Positions 1-8,213 of a DNA stretch of 19,210 nt are shown here, in pieces. The notes beneath the pieces are model-generated. The model did no database searches, was not told the DNA's origin, and saw only the letters and a program-made list of their open reading frames with translations. Position 1 is the first letter of the stretch; each line of letters begins with the position of its first letter. The translations under genes were made by a program, and so were the position numbers. The stretch comes from DASYAN01 sp036501345. GTDB taxonomy: Bacteria > Chloroflexota > Ktedonobacteria > Ktedonobacterales > Ktedonobacteraceae. The DNA is taken from contig DASYAN010000573.1 of assembly GCA_036501345.1 (NCBI GenBank), positions 1 through 19,210 on the forward strand, written 5' to 3'.

Positions 1-263
1 CTGCTGAGAATTTGAGCAAGAGCATTTGTGTGTGGACGAAGCAAACTGAACTCGTTGAGAACGGGAATAATCGCAAAGAGTGTGAGAAACAAGAAGCAAG
101 AGAAAACGGCCACAAATTGTACAAAATTTACCTGTTTCCAATCGATATGAAAACGCTTTTTGGTAGGACTAGGTATTGATGGCGAGGAAGGAAGAACAAC
201 CTGGATTGTTGATCTCCCTCCAGATAACTTTTTACCTGTTTCTCTTCTGCTAGATTTACCCAT
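1..263 (-). CDS. Single-pass membrane protein, N-terminal part only (cut by left edge)
   Basis: The reading frame starts at ATG 263-261 and stays open for 87 codons to the window edge. An AAGAGGTGA Shine-Dalgarno lies just upstream on the minus strand, which supports this start. The N-terminus (residues 1-44) is basic and rich in Ser and Pro (KKLSGGR, PSSPSIPSP, TKKR), so it should be cytoplasmic. A hydrophobic stretch at about residues 47-69 (FVQFVAVFSCFLFLTLFAII and following) forms one membrane helix, and positive charges before it favour N-in topology. The part after the helix, probably outside the cell, is missing. It lies 86 bp downstream of the HEAT-repeat gene on the same strand but has its own ribosome binding site. 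I do not recognise the family, and a link to the defence genes is not shown. Confidence 0.6.
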   Translation of the reverse strand, partial: MGKSSRRETGKKLSGGRSTIQVVLPSSPSIPSPTKKRFHIDWKQVNFVQFVAVFSCFLFLTLFAIIPVLNEFSLLRPHTNALAQILS

Positions 264-349
264 AGTTCTCACCTCTTGAGCGAAAAGCAAATTTATTATC
301 AAGAATTAGATCAGACTATTTTATCTATCTATTTAGCCAACTTGTGCTG

Positions 350-3300
350 CTAAACTAAGCCGCTGATACCCTCTAGCAGGCATACTTCACTACTCACCTT
401 GTCTTTTACAGTTGCTTGACCACGGTGGCCATCAACCAAGGTAAACGCCATAGTTCTCAGTTCAGGTATTGATATTGACGTGTTGGGCCAAAATGAACCA
501 CTCCAGGTAGCATTTTGAAGAGCATCACCTGAGTTATCCTCTTGATAGAGAAAGAATGTGCCATCATATTGAGAGTTGTCTGCCAGAGTGACTTGGCCCC
601 GCTCAAAGATGATGGTGCCTGTCCATGTAAACCAGGGCTCGGGCCATTTATCCACTCTCTTTTTCCAGTGCTCTTGTGTGCTCTTGACCATCCACCGTAG
701 CCATTGTCGCTCATGAGGAGCGAGCTGGCTTGACACAAGATCAACCTTGAGATCTGCAATTGTGGAGTCATCACCAGTCAATGTTAAGGCATGAGCATAA
801 CGCCAGACAGCAAGACGTGCCTTGTTACTCTTACTATAGGTTCTCCGCACCTGCGCAAGATATTCACCTGCCCAGGCCCGTTGTCGTCTTTCGGCGACCG
901 CGTGCGTCAATGCTTCCCGTACAAGCGGATCTGGGTCACTAGCTAGTACTTTCATGAGATGATCTGCTTCTGACCAGAAATCTTCTATGGGTGAGAACCA
1001 ACTCAGCGCTTCAGCAGCCCTGCGTCGCAGTTCCATCACGGGTGAATAGGTCCAAGCTACACTTGCTCGCAAGAGAGTTCTTGGGGCAATAGCCGCAAGA
1101 CTACGATACCCAACTCGACGCACTTTATATTGAGCATCATGAAGCAGCAGAAGAAGATGCTTGATTGCCCTTTCTTGAGCAGCCTCTGTCGTATACAAGC
1201 CTTGCTCCAGTGCTTCTGCTAGGCTAGCACGTGTCTCGGGTCTCCATGTTCCCAATTGACGATCCCACGCTCGTTCTACAAACTCGTTCGGTAACAGGCG
1301 TACACATGTCTGTAGCAACTCAGTTGGCGTGATGAAAACCTCTTCTTGCAATTGCTCCAATCGAGAAAGGAGTGCAGCTTGCACCTCTTCTGGTATTGGC
1401 TGGTGCTTAGAGTCATGAATATCATTCAGCGCTCGTAACAGGATAGGGAGTTCAAGCATCCCCAAGCTCTCTAGTAGTGTTGCCACTGCCGGAGCAAAGC
1501 GTTTCGGGTCATGGCTATAGAGGGTACAAATCATACCAACCATCCAGTAACCCATTTGGGATGCAGATTGACAATCCCATTGTTCACCGACAGCATACAA
1601 AGAAAGTTGTTTTTCGATCAAATCAGGCATTTCAAGCAATGCACTGCTTTGTGCTAGTGCCTCTATCGCACTCGTTGCTGTGAGCTTTTGGTCTGAACTT
1701 GCCAAATTTCGCAACAGATCAAGTGTGCTCTGCGCCAGGGATACACGAGGCATCATCCCAAGAATATGCACGAGGCGGCTGAGTTCGAAATCTCCTCGTT
1801 TATTCTCTTGCAAAACTGCGAGTATGCGTGGTAGATTCTCTGGGGGGAACAGATCGTTACTGGCTATCCAAGCAAGAGCTTGCATGGCAGCAATCCGGTA
1901 ACGTTCTTCTTCACCGTGCTCTATAGTTTCCAATAGCATCTCGACAACTCTTGGCTCACCTTTTTTAGCAAGCGTGAGTGACACACTTGCGAGTGCATCA
2001 GCCGTTTCCCGTAAGGCTTCGCCATCAAAGGTCATGCCGAATGCTAAGAGTGCGTCAAACGCTTGGCGAGTTCCTGAGCTTCTCGCTAGATGTTCTGCCC
2101 CTCGACGAAATGAAAGTTCCTGTGAGGCAGTTTCTTGATGTAGATCTACCCTTTCTGTGATCCATGTCACAGCTTTCTCAGGCAAACGTCTCCAGTGAAA
2201 ACAGGCCAATAATTCCATCACTTCACCCCGTAAATACCCACTTGCCTCTTCAACAACCGCCTGCTTAAACTGCGTGCTCGATAGTACAGAACTGTCGCCT
2301 AGAAACAGTAGAATGTCCCATGCTCGCTGCTTCGTGTAGCTCTCCTGTGTTGACCATCGACCTGTACTCTGGGAATTGCGACATGCATCATGTCGAATAA
2401 TGGTGAGTGCCTTCGATGGATTGAAACTCCATTCTGCTAGCTGATGTGGTCGCACACACTCAGCCAGACGCAAATACAATAGACGTCGACGATCTCTCTC
2501 CTTCTCCGAATCCTCGGAATGCTTCTCTAGCCATCGAATCAAATCCAAAGGCACATGCGGATCATTACAGAGTGATGTGATATCACTTAAGTAGATATCA
2601 AACTCATAGTGACTGGGGTCAGATTCATACAATGTAGCAATAATACGCCATATGTCCTTTTGTACAACACTATCAGTGTCATGCGCATCAGCAATATCGA
2701 TGAGGACTCTCAGTGCCAGTTTTTGCGCCAGTAGTAGCTCATTGTTAGCATGCAGTGTATTCAAGCACTGTTGCATCACAGGAATGCTTGAGACATCTGC
2801 CAAGTTGCTGAGGGCACCAAGCAACGGAATGGACGTTCGAACGAGTACACGCTGATGCAGTTCTTCTAGTAAGCGTCGTCGATCCGATCCTTGCACACTG
2901 AGTCGCACTAGTACTCGCAGCGCCACGTCTCCAAGTTGATCATTGTTATGGCTAACCAACTCCCAAAGTCCTGAGACCAGATCAGGACGTCTGTAGCCTA
3001 AGTTGATGATAACCCAACATAATGCAGCTGTTGGCTGTGTCTGGAGAGTATTTGCTAGGACATCTAAGATTGCTTGTAGGATTGCCTGCCGATTCACTTC
3101 GGGATACTGATTCAGCCAATCACTCAGAATACGTCGGCAACTACCTTGTGCACGCTCCGCATTTTCGTCTATATCTGGCCCGATCAGCCATGGTAAGAGC
3201 CGTTGGAGGATCAATTCATGAGCAGCACTTGGGTCATCATCCGTGGCATTAGATAAAGCACGGTAGGCATGAGTAAGCAGATCATAGCTATCCTCTGTAG

Positions 3301-3415
3301 CATGCTCGGAAATGAGAAGATCAATCTCACGGAGGATAGTGAGAAGATCTTCTAGCTCCCCTTCTTGGTACAGGCGCTGCTGCAAAACCTGTATACGTTG
3401 CGCTAGTTCACTCAT
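350..3415 (-). CDS. Large HEAT-repeat protein, putative sensor partner of the upstream nuclease-STAND ATPase
   Basis: A 1021-aa soluble protein made almost entirely of paired alpha helices. Typical HEAT/ARM-like units are visible, such as YKVRRVGYRSLAAIAP (about 755-770), ELRRRAAEALSWFS (about 790-803) and PLVREALTHAVAERR shortly after. The last ~95 residues (about 925-1020) change character and look beta-rich (WTGTIIFERGQVTL, YDGTFFLYQ). That suggests a small C-terminal recognition or capping domain. No catalytic motif, signal peptide or membrane helix is seen. ATG 3415 is 4 bases after the stop of the nuclease-NTPase gene, and a strong AGGAGGG lies inside the end of that gene, so the two are translationally coupled. 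In Avs/NLR-like defence proteins a helical repeat array follows the STAND NTPase in the same chain and binds the phage protein. The separate chain here probably plays that role (inference). It could alternatively be a general scaffold. Confidence 0.8.
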   Translation of the reverse strand: MSELAQRIQVLQQRLYQEGELEDLLTILREIDLLISEHATEDSYDLLTHAYRALSNATDDDPSAAHELILQRLLPWLIGPDIDENAERAQGSCRRILSDWLNQYPEVNRQAILQAILDVLANTLQTQPTAALCWVIINLGYRRPDLVSGLWELVSHNNDQLGDVALRVLVRLSVQGSDRRRLLEELHQRVLVRTSIPLLGALSNLADVSSIPVMQQCLNTLHANNELLLAQKLALRVLIDIADAHDTDSVVQKDIWRIIATLYESDPSHYEFDIYLSDITSLCNDPHVPLDLIRWLEKHSEDSEKERDRRRLLYLRLAECVRPHQLAEWSFNPSKALTIIRHDACRNSQSTGRWSTQESYTKQRAWDILLFLGDSSVLSSTQFKQAVVEEASGYLRGEVMELLACFHWRRLPEKAVTWITERVDLHQETASQELSFRRGAEHLARSSGTRQAFDALLAFGMTFDGEALRETADALASVSLTLAKKGEPRVVEMLLETIEHGEEERYRIAAMQALAWIASNDLFPPENLPRILAVLQENKRGDFELSRLVHILGMMPRVSLAQSTLDLLRNLASSDQKLTATSAIEALAQSSALLEMPDLIEKQLSLYAVGEQWDCQSASQMGYWMVGMICTLYSHDPKRFAPAVATLLESLGMLELPILLRALNDIHDSKHQPIPEEVQAALLSRLEQLQEEVFITPTELLQTCVRLLPNEFVERAWDRQLGTWRPETRASLAEALEQGLYTTEAAQERAIKHLLLLLHDAQYKVRRVGYRSLAAIAPRTLLRASVAWTYSPVMELRRRAAEALSWFSPIEDFWSEADHLMKVLASDPDPLVREALTHAVAERRQRAWAGEYLAQVRRTYSKSNKARLAVWRYAHALTLTGDDSTIADLKVDLVSSQLAPHERQWLRWMVKSTQEHWKKRVDKWPEPWFTWTGTIIFERGQVTLADNSQYDGTFFLYQEDNSGDALQNATWSGSFWPNTSISIPELRTMAFTLVDGHRGQATVKDKVSSEVCLLEGISGLV

Positions 3416-3419
3416 TGCT

Positions 3420-5318
3420 TCATCCCTCCTCTTGAGCCTTTCGAGCCAAATACTGGCCGACGAAGGGGTGGCGCCAGTACCAGATATTCCTACGTTGATC
3501 TTCCTGAATCAGGCCAGCAGACAGGGCTTCGGTGTACAAACGTTTGACTTTGGTTCGATCTAAACCATTTTCCCTGCATCTTCCGTTTTTCCAGATATTG
3601 TAGGGGTATTCAGCCGCCTGTATATTGGCTGCATCAAGTGCAACAGCTTCAAGCACTTCGATGATATCATCACGATCCCAGTCTGACCGACGCTTCCGTG
3701 CCTTTTCGTAAAACCATGCTAAAAACTGTTCCGCTAAGCGGTCAAGGGCATAAACATCTCCATCAAGTAGCCGAGTCTGTTCTTCCGAGGAGAGTGCGCG
3801 TAGCGCATACCACATGGCTGGATGGTATAAAGCTTTCAGCGTCACTGGATGAACGGGAGGTAGCTCAATATTTGCTAGACTAGTGCTCCTCATGGTAATG
3901 GTAGAAATAGACTGGCCTGCTAGTGCCTGTCTGAAGCGCTCGGCATGTGACCACATCACCAGTTCAACTGCATCCTGTAACTCTGCATCCGAATAGTTCC
4001 CGATCGGAATAGGTGTCGGGGGATCATTTTTCATTTTCTGTGATAACGCACCCTGCAACCAATCACTGATGATAATGCTAGATTCGCGACAAGTAACAAT
4101 CAGGGTAGCATCAGGTGGATCCATCGAGCTTGCTCGACGCAATTCACATTCCCGCTGCCAGAACCATTCGACGACCTCACGGATTCTCGTTTCCCTAGGC
4201 ATGCTCTCTCGTAGCTCATCCAGACCATCCAGTGCTAAACAGAAGACAGGACGAGCATGTGGATTTGCGATTCGTACTCGTCTTAGTGCTTGTTCCATTG
4301 GCTCGTTACGTCTATCCTCGGGTGTACCAGACCATTCGCCAACCACCCATGATAGAGTATGTGACTGAACATTCCATGCAGGCAGAAATACTGCTGCCGA
4401 ACTTATTGTTTCAGATGTTTCCTCCATCATACTACGTAACAGATGCCATGCCATAATACTCTTACCACTGCCCCCTTGTCCACAAAGGATTATCAGAGCA
4501 TGTTTTCTCAGTTTATTCATGGTATCTTCAAATAGTTCACGTCTTACTGGCATTCCTTGCAGACCAAGTTTGTCTCTGAGTTCTTCCCACTGATGTGCGG
4601 TATATTCACGGATGGCTGCAATCGTCAATTTACGTTTCTGTTCATAGCCACGAAATGCCTTGACCAAATCCTTCTCTTCCAGTGGTAGTGCGCTACCTAT
4701 AGATGCCCGCATCGCCAGTTCGCCAATCAAATGAGTAACACCTGATCTTACTTCCTCTGGCTCGATACCATACTGACTCGCAAAGCTGTTTAATGCAACA
4801 GTCCAATCAGAAAAGTTCAAAATTCTAATAATTTCAGTCTTCTGCACAATATTATGTATTTCTGGTGTATTAAACTGCTCGTGGGCGCGTTGGCCTCCCG
4901 GTTTGTTCATGACTGGTAACAGAGTTTTACTGATGGGTCGGTTCGTAATAATGCGATAACTGGTAACGTTTATCCGCTGTTGTGACCATTGCTCTACATT
5001 ACGCAGGAAGTTCTGGCAAATGTCAGCCAGATCGCCAGGAGTAACCGGATATTTATTGGGATTCTGGGAATATTTGAACTGTATAAGTACATAAGCGTTT
5101 GGATGATTTAGCCCTAACTGACGGACTAATACATCGATATCACCTGTCTCGTGATAGAGTTCGCCATCACGGATCACTCCAAGCAAAGCATCAAGTTCAT
5201 CACCTTCAACTTGATTCGAACGACTGGCCCAAGCACGTAAAGCTATGGAACCCATAATTTGATACAGAAAACCGATCATGGCGACCTGACCGCCATCAAA
5301 TGTCTGTTTGCCAGGCAT
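3420..5318 (-). CDS. Cap4/DUF4297-like nuclease fused to STAND (NACHT-type) NTPase
   Basis: A 632-aa protein. Residues ~8-130 resemble the PD-(D/E)XK nuclease found at the N-terminus of Cap4 and several Avs proteins: helix GFLYQIMGSIAL (16-27), acidic pair D60/D62 in GDIDVL, and Q80-F-K82 as the (E/Q)xK element. A STAND-type NTPase follows: Walker A GQGGSGKS (280-287) and Walker B LALDGLDE ending at E368. A winged-helix-like region follows to the C-terminus, and the chain ends without a long repeat array. ATG 5318 was chosen because GGGAGA lies just upstream; a TTG at 5330 is possible but poorly placed. By family knowledge, ligand-triggered oligomerisation of the NTPase would activate the nuclease to degrade DNA. 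The sensor array missing here is plausibly the next gene, the HEAT protein. The nuclease call rests on motif pattern alone; the NTPase call is firm. Confidence 0.8.
   Translation of the reverse strand: MPGKQTFDGGQVAMIGFLYQIMGSIALRAWASRSNQVEGDELDALLGVIRDGELYHETGDIDVLVRQLGLNHPNAYVLIQFKYSQNPNKYPVTPGDLADICQNFLRNVEQWSQQRINVTSYRIITNRPISKTLLPVMNKPGGQRAHEQFNTPEIHNIVQKTEIIRILNFSDWTVALNSFASQYGIEPEEVRSGVTHLIGELAMRASIGSALPLEEKDLVKAFRGYEQKRKLTIAAIREYTAHQWEELRDKLGLQGMPVRRELFEDTMNKLRKHALIILCGQGGSGKSIMAWHLLRSMMEETSETISSAAVFLPAWNVQSHTLSWVVGEWSGTPEDRRNEPMEQALRRVRIANPHARPVFCLALDGLDELRESMPRETRIREVVEWFWQRECELRRASSMDPPDATLIVTCRESSIIISDWLQGALSQKMKNDPPTPIPIGNYSDAELQDAVELVMWSHAERFRQALAGQSISTITMRSTSLANIELPPVHPVTLKALYHPAMWYALRALSSEEQTRLLDGDVYALDRLAEQFLAWFYEKARKRRSDWDRDDIIEVLEAVALDAANIQAAEYPYNIWKNGRCRENGLDRTKVKRLYTEALSAGLIQEDQRRNIWYWRHPFVGQYLARKAQEEG
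3424..3430 (-). promoter_or_regulatory. Shine-Dalgarno of the HEAT-repeat gene inside the upstream gene
   Basis: The minus strand reads AGGAGGG here, within the last codons of the nuclease-STAND gene and 8 bases before the HEAT gene's ATG at 3415. This fixes the start and implies translational coupling of the two proteins. Confidence 0.75.
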
Positions 5319-5852
5319 GTGATCTCCCAAGCCACTGCGAAGAAGCCGAGTGCCTCGATGCAGTGGTTAATGTCTTCCCTCTACAATCTTGTCTGTTGTC
5401 ATGAGTGACCAGCAATTTGGAAATAGGGAGAGAGTTAAAAATATTACTCATACACTTCGACCATTTGACATATTAGGTTGCGATAGCACAGAGTCAGATG
5501 TCGAATGCACAACCCACCAGATATAGCAGATAGATATGACTTGTCTTCAATGTACGAACCTACCTCTTTTCGCAAATCCTAATGGTATTTCTCCTAAATC
5601 AGCAGATCAATAAAATAGCACTTCTCCATTTTTACACAGTTGGTGAATGGCAGTTTATATAAAGCTTGCACATCAAGCAAGAGATCTCTATTCGTCTCAC
5701 GTTATCAGATACATCATCCTTATTACAGCTACAGTGATGGTATTCTGAATAGACGCTTCATACGTTAAAAGTCCCAAAATTGAAGAGTGAACAAAACCTT
5801 TATTTATTCAAAAATACTCTTTGTAAGCATTATCGATCGCAATACAAGAATT
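5319..5852. other. Intergenic stretch between two minus-strand operons
   Basis: 534 bp separate the stop of the 786-aa gene from the start of the nuclease-STAND gene. It should hold the 3' end of one operon and the promoter of the next. I find no convincing intrinsic terminator and no clear sigma-70 -35/-10 pair on the minus strand. A plus-strand TTGACA (about 5464) has no matching -10. The stretch is AT-richer than its neighbours and has no supported gene. An 85-codon plus-strand frame at 5780-6037 runs mostly antisense to the end of the 786-aa gene. Confidence 0.5.
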
Positions 5853-8213
5853 TCAGTGTCTCCTTAAAAGACGATCAAGCCAGGAGCGTTTCTGTTCTGG
5901 TGGCTGACTCTTTACTATGGGTGCCCCGAATACTTGCTGTGAAACGGGAAGCGTGCGATTGCTTTGTGGAGCTAGAGAGCTTTCAGGTACTTGATACAGT
6001 TGAGGTCTTCCTCTCCCTTGCTTCGCAGATTCAATAGCTTCCCTGTAAATATGCCATGCTTTATCCACATCTTCATTGACGACTGGACACAGTTGGCTAA
6101 ACTTGCTCAGGCCAAACTCTTTCATTTCAGGAGCATGACCCAGTCCTTCCTCTAGCTGGACATACCAAAAGCTCAGTCCGGCGAGGTCACAGAGCTGAGC
6201 ATGTTGATCCCACTCATGTCTCCTCGCCTGATAATCCTGCTGTGATCCATTCAGACGTTCTTGCCTAAAGGATGGGTTGCCTCCCAATAGCGTGAAGACA
6301 GCGAAAGCAAACGGAACCCTATCGGTAGGTAAAAGAGAAACTCGCTGAGGTTGGACAAGCGCTTTTTCTTGTATTGCCCCATAGAGTCCGCTCAAGTCAC
6401 CGCCGAACCAGTGATTGGTGGCTTGAGCTGCTGGCTTTGCAAACTGCTTAGGAGTCGGTGCTTTCCCTCCTTCATTCAACAGGTGATTGTAAACCTTGCC
6501 TGTCTCTCGTATTTCAGATTCCCATCGCATACGGAGGTAATGGTCGAAATATTCATCAGTCCAATGGCGTCGATAACGAGTAAGAATGTCTCGAAGTTTC
6601 TCGAATCCCTCTCTGCGGACCCCAGAGTTCATTGTCACGGTAACAGCTATGCCGCTCTTTGTCATCGCTGAGGAGGAATTTTGGGTCAGTGGCTCTGGAG
6701 GACCGAGCATTCCTTCAGCTTTTACAAGCTCATGAAAAAGTTGAGCATCTACTGGTGTGTTCAGTTCCTCTAGTGCCTTGATCTCCCTGCGATAGTACTC
6801 AGCAAGCCCAGCCATATCCGTTCGCGAAGAGGGTCCTTCACAGAGAAACCAAGCAGTTAATGCGCAACCATGCCAAAATCGGAGTGCAGGTCCTAACGTT
6901 TCAGCCATTGCCATATGGGGAGACGGCTCACTGATCATGCGATCAGGCCATCGGGGAAGCATCGTTGTTCCCCAAAGGTGCTCAATCTCAGAAAGGATCG
7001 AAGTCGGCAAAAGTTGCAGATAAAGCCTTGGGTGATAGGGCAGGTTTGGGTCATGATAGAAGAAATCAAAGGGACGATGATCTTCTATGAGTCCCCAGAG
7101 TGGCTTCATCCCTACGACCTGACGTGTATGTATCTCATCGAAAATGCGCCAGTAGCGACTCAAAAAGTCAACGCGTTGCTCGACAGGGGATACTCCATTC
7201 GTCTGTTGCCAGTATGCAGCCATCATGCGCTCAACTTCTGTCGCTGCAATGCCCATTTGTGCCGCTATTTCCGCTGCACGACCTCCTCCACCAATATGCA
7301 GACGAGTTTTTGGTAACGCCGTGATAATCTGCTCTTCTGGATGAGGCTCCTCACCAATGTAGGCAAGAAAAGCAAGCCAGTCACCTCCGAAATACCCAGC
7401 CATCGTCCGTTCCAAGGATTTCGTCAGGGCCTGCTTTCTTTTCACACGGCCATCTTTGCCAGCCTTCTTGTAGTAAGAGTGAAGCAAAGAATGAATGCGA
7501 TGTGCACGATAGTGGGCTGCCATTGCAGGCTTTACCTGATGGGCAAATGCTTTGAGAAGACGCAGCTTTGCTGCAAGTTGCTCTTGGCTGCGTAACGTAT
7601 GCCACCCACCTCCATAACGCATGATAGCAAGCTCATCTGAAACCGACAAGCCAAGGGCTTCGAGTAGCGTGTCAATACCCATCCAGCTCTTGATCTGATC
7701 TTCCCGAGATTTGCTTCCTACAAGTCGGCCTCTCAGGAGAAAAGGCTGGAATAGCGCCTCAAAAAGTGGCTCAAGCAGCGCCCAGATAAGCAGAGCATCC
7801 CCAGAATGACTGAGCGATACCTTGCCATGCTCCTCCCACGTGGGAGTGCTAGCAAAACGAGCATACGTTCGAAAATTCGCAGGTAAATTGATCATCCCTA
7901 CCCTGAGACTCGCCTCTGCTGGGAGAAACCATGCACCACGCGACTGCTGACGATCCAGACAGAAAGTATCTTCGACAAATGTCCGGTGTTCGGTACCTAA
8001 TCCATGGATGATGACGGAATGCTCACGATCCTTGTATTGGATGAGTTCGGCCACACGCTCACCTTGAAGGCATCTCACGAGTAATTCACCAATGAGAGCA
8101 TCTACGGTATTGAACCTTTTGCTGCGATCTTCTAGGCATTCAAGATTGAGAAATGCAAGAGTAGATCCCGTTTGGAGGGCTTTGCGGCCAAATGCTATCG
8201 TTCCATCATTCAC
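5853..8213 (-). CDS. 786-aa protein of unknown function, last gene of helicase operon
   Basis: I do not recognise this family. The GTG start at 8213 overlaps the helicase stop (AGTGAATGA), and GAGG lies 7 bases upstream, so it is translationally coupled to the helicase. The protein is soluble, with no signal peptide or long membrane helix. It is rich in Trp, His, Tyr and Arg. Two segments share a core: YFGGDWLAFL at about 272-281 and WFGGDLSGLYG at about 600-610. Each follows a basic, Lys/Gly-rich stretch, which suggests a duplicated small helical module. The middle contains ALRFWHGCALTAWFLCEG (about 440-460). The C-terminal ~60 residues are Gln/Pro/Ser-rich and end in a basic tail (WLDRLLRRH). 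The obligatory neighbourhood with a nuclease-helicase suggests a DNA-binding or specificity subunit, but that is inference from context. Confidence 0.8.
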   Translation of the reverse strand: MNDGTIAFGRKALQTGSTLAFLNLECLEDRSKRFNTVDALIGELLVRCLQGERVAELIQYKDREHSVIIHGLGTEHRTFVEDTFCLDRQQSRGAWFLPAEASLRVGMINLPANFRTYARFASTPTWEEHGKVSLSHSGDALLIWALLEPLFEALFQPFLLRGRLVGSKSREDQIKSWMGIDTLLEALGLSVSDELAIMRYGGGWHTLRSQEQLAAKLRLLKAFAHQVKPAMAAHYRAHRIHSLLHSYYKKAGKDGRVKRKQALTKSLERTMAGYFGGDWLAFLAYIGEEPHPEEQIITALPKTRLHIGGGGRAAEIAAQMGIAATEVERMMAAYWQQTNGVSPVEQRVDFLSRYWRIFDEIHTRQVVGMKPLWGLIEDHRPFDFFYHDPNLPYHPRLYLQLLPTSILSEIEHLWGTTMLPRWPDRMISEPSPHMAMAETLGPALRFWHGCALTAWFLCEGPSSRTDMAGLAEYYRREIKALEELNTPVDAQLFHELVKAEGMLGPPEPLTQNSSSAMTKSGIAVTVTMNSGVRREGFEKLRDILTRYRRHWTDEYFDHYLRMRWESEIRETGKVYNHLLNEGGKAPTPKQFAKPAAQATNHWFGGDLSGLYGAIQEKALVQPQRVSLLPTDRVPFAFAVFTLLGGNPSFRQERLNGSQQDYQARRHEWDQHAQLCDLAGLSFWYVQLEEGLGHAPEMKEFGLSKFSQLCPVVNEDVDKAWHIYREAIESAKQGRGRPQLYQVPESSLAPQSNRTLPVSQQVFGAPIVKSQPPEQKRSWLDRLLRRH

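Noticed and set aside
5464..5500. TTGACA on the plus strand as a promoter
   Set aside because: No -10 element at suitable spacing, and no plus-strand gene follows.
6915..7316. 133-codon plus-strand frame
   Set aside because: Shadow of the 786-aa gene; no recognisable sequence.
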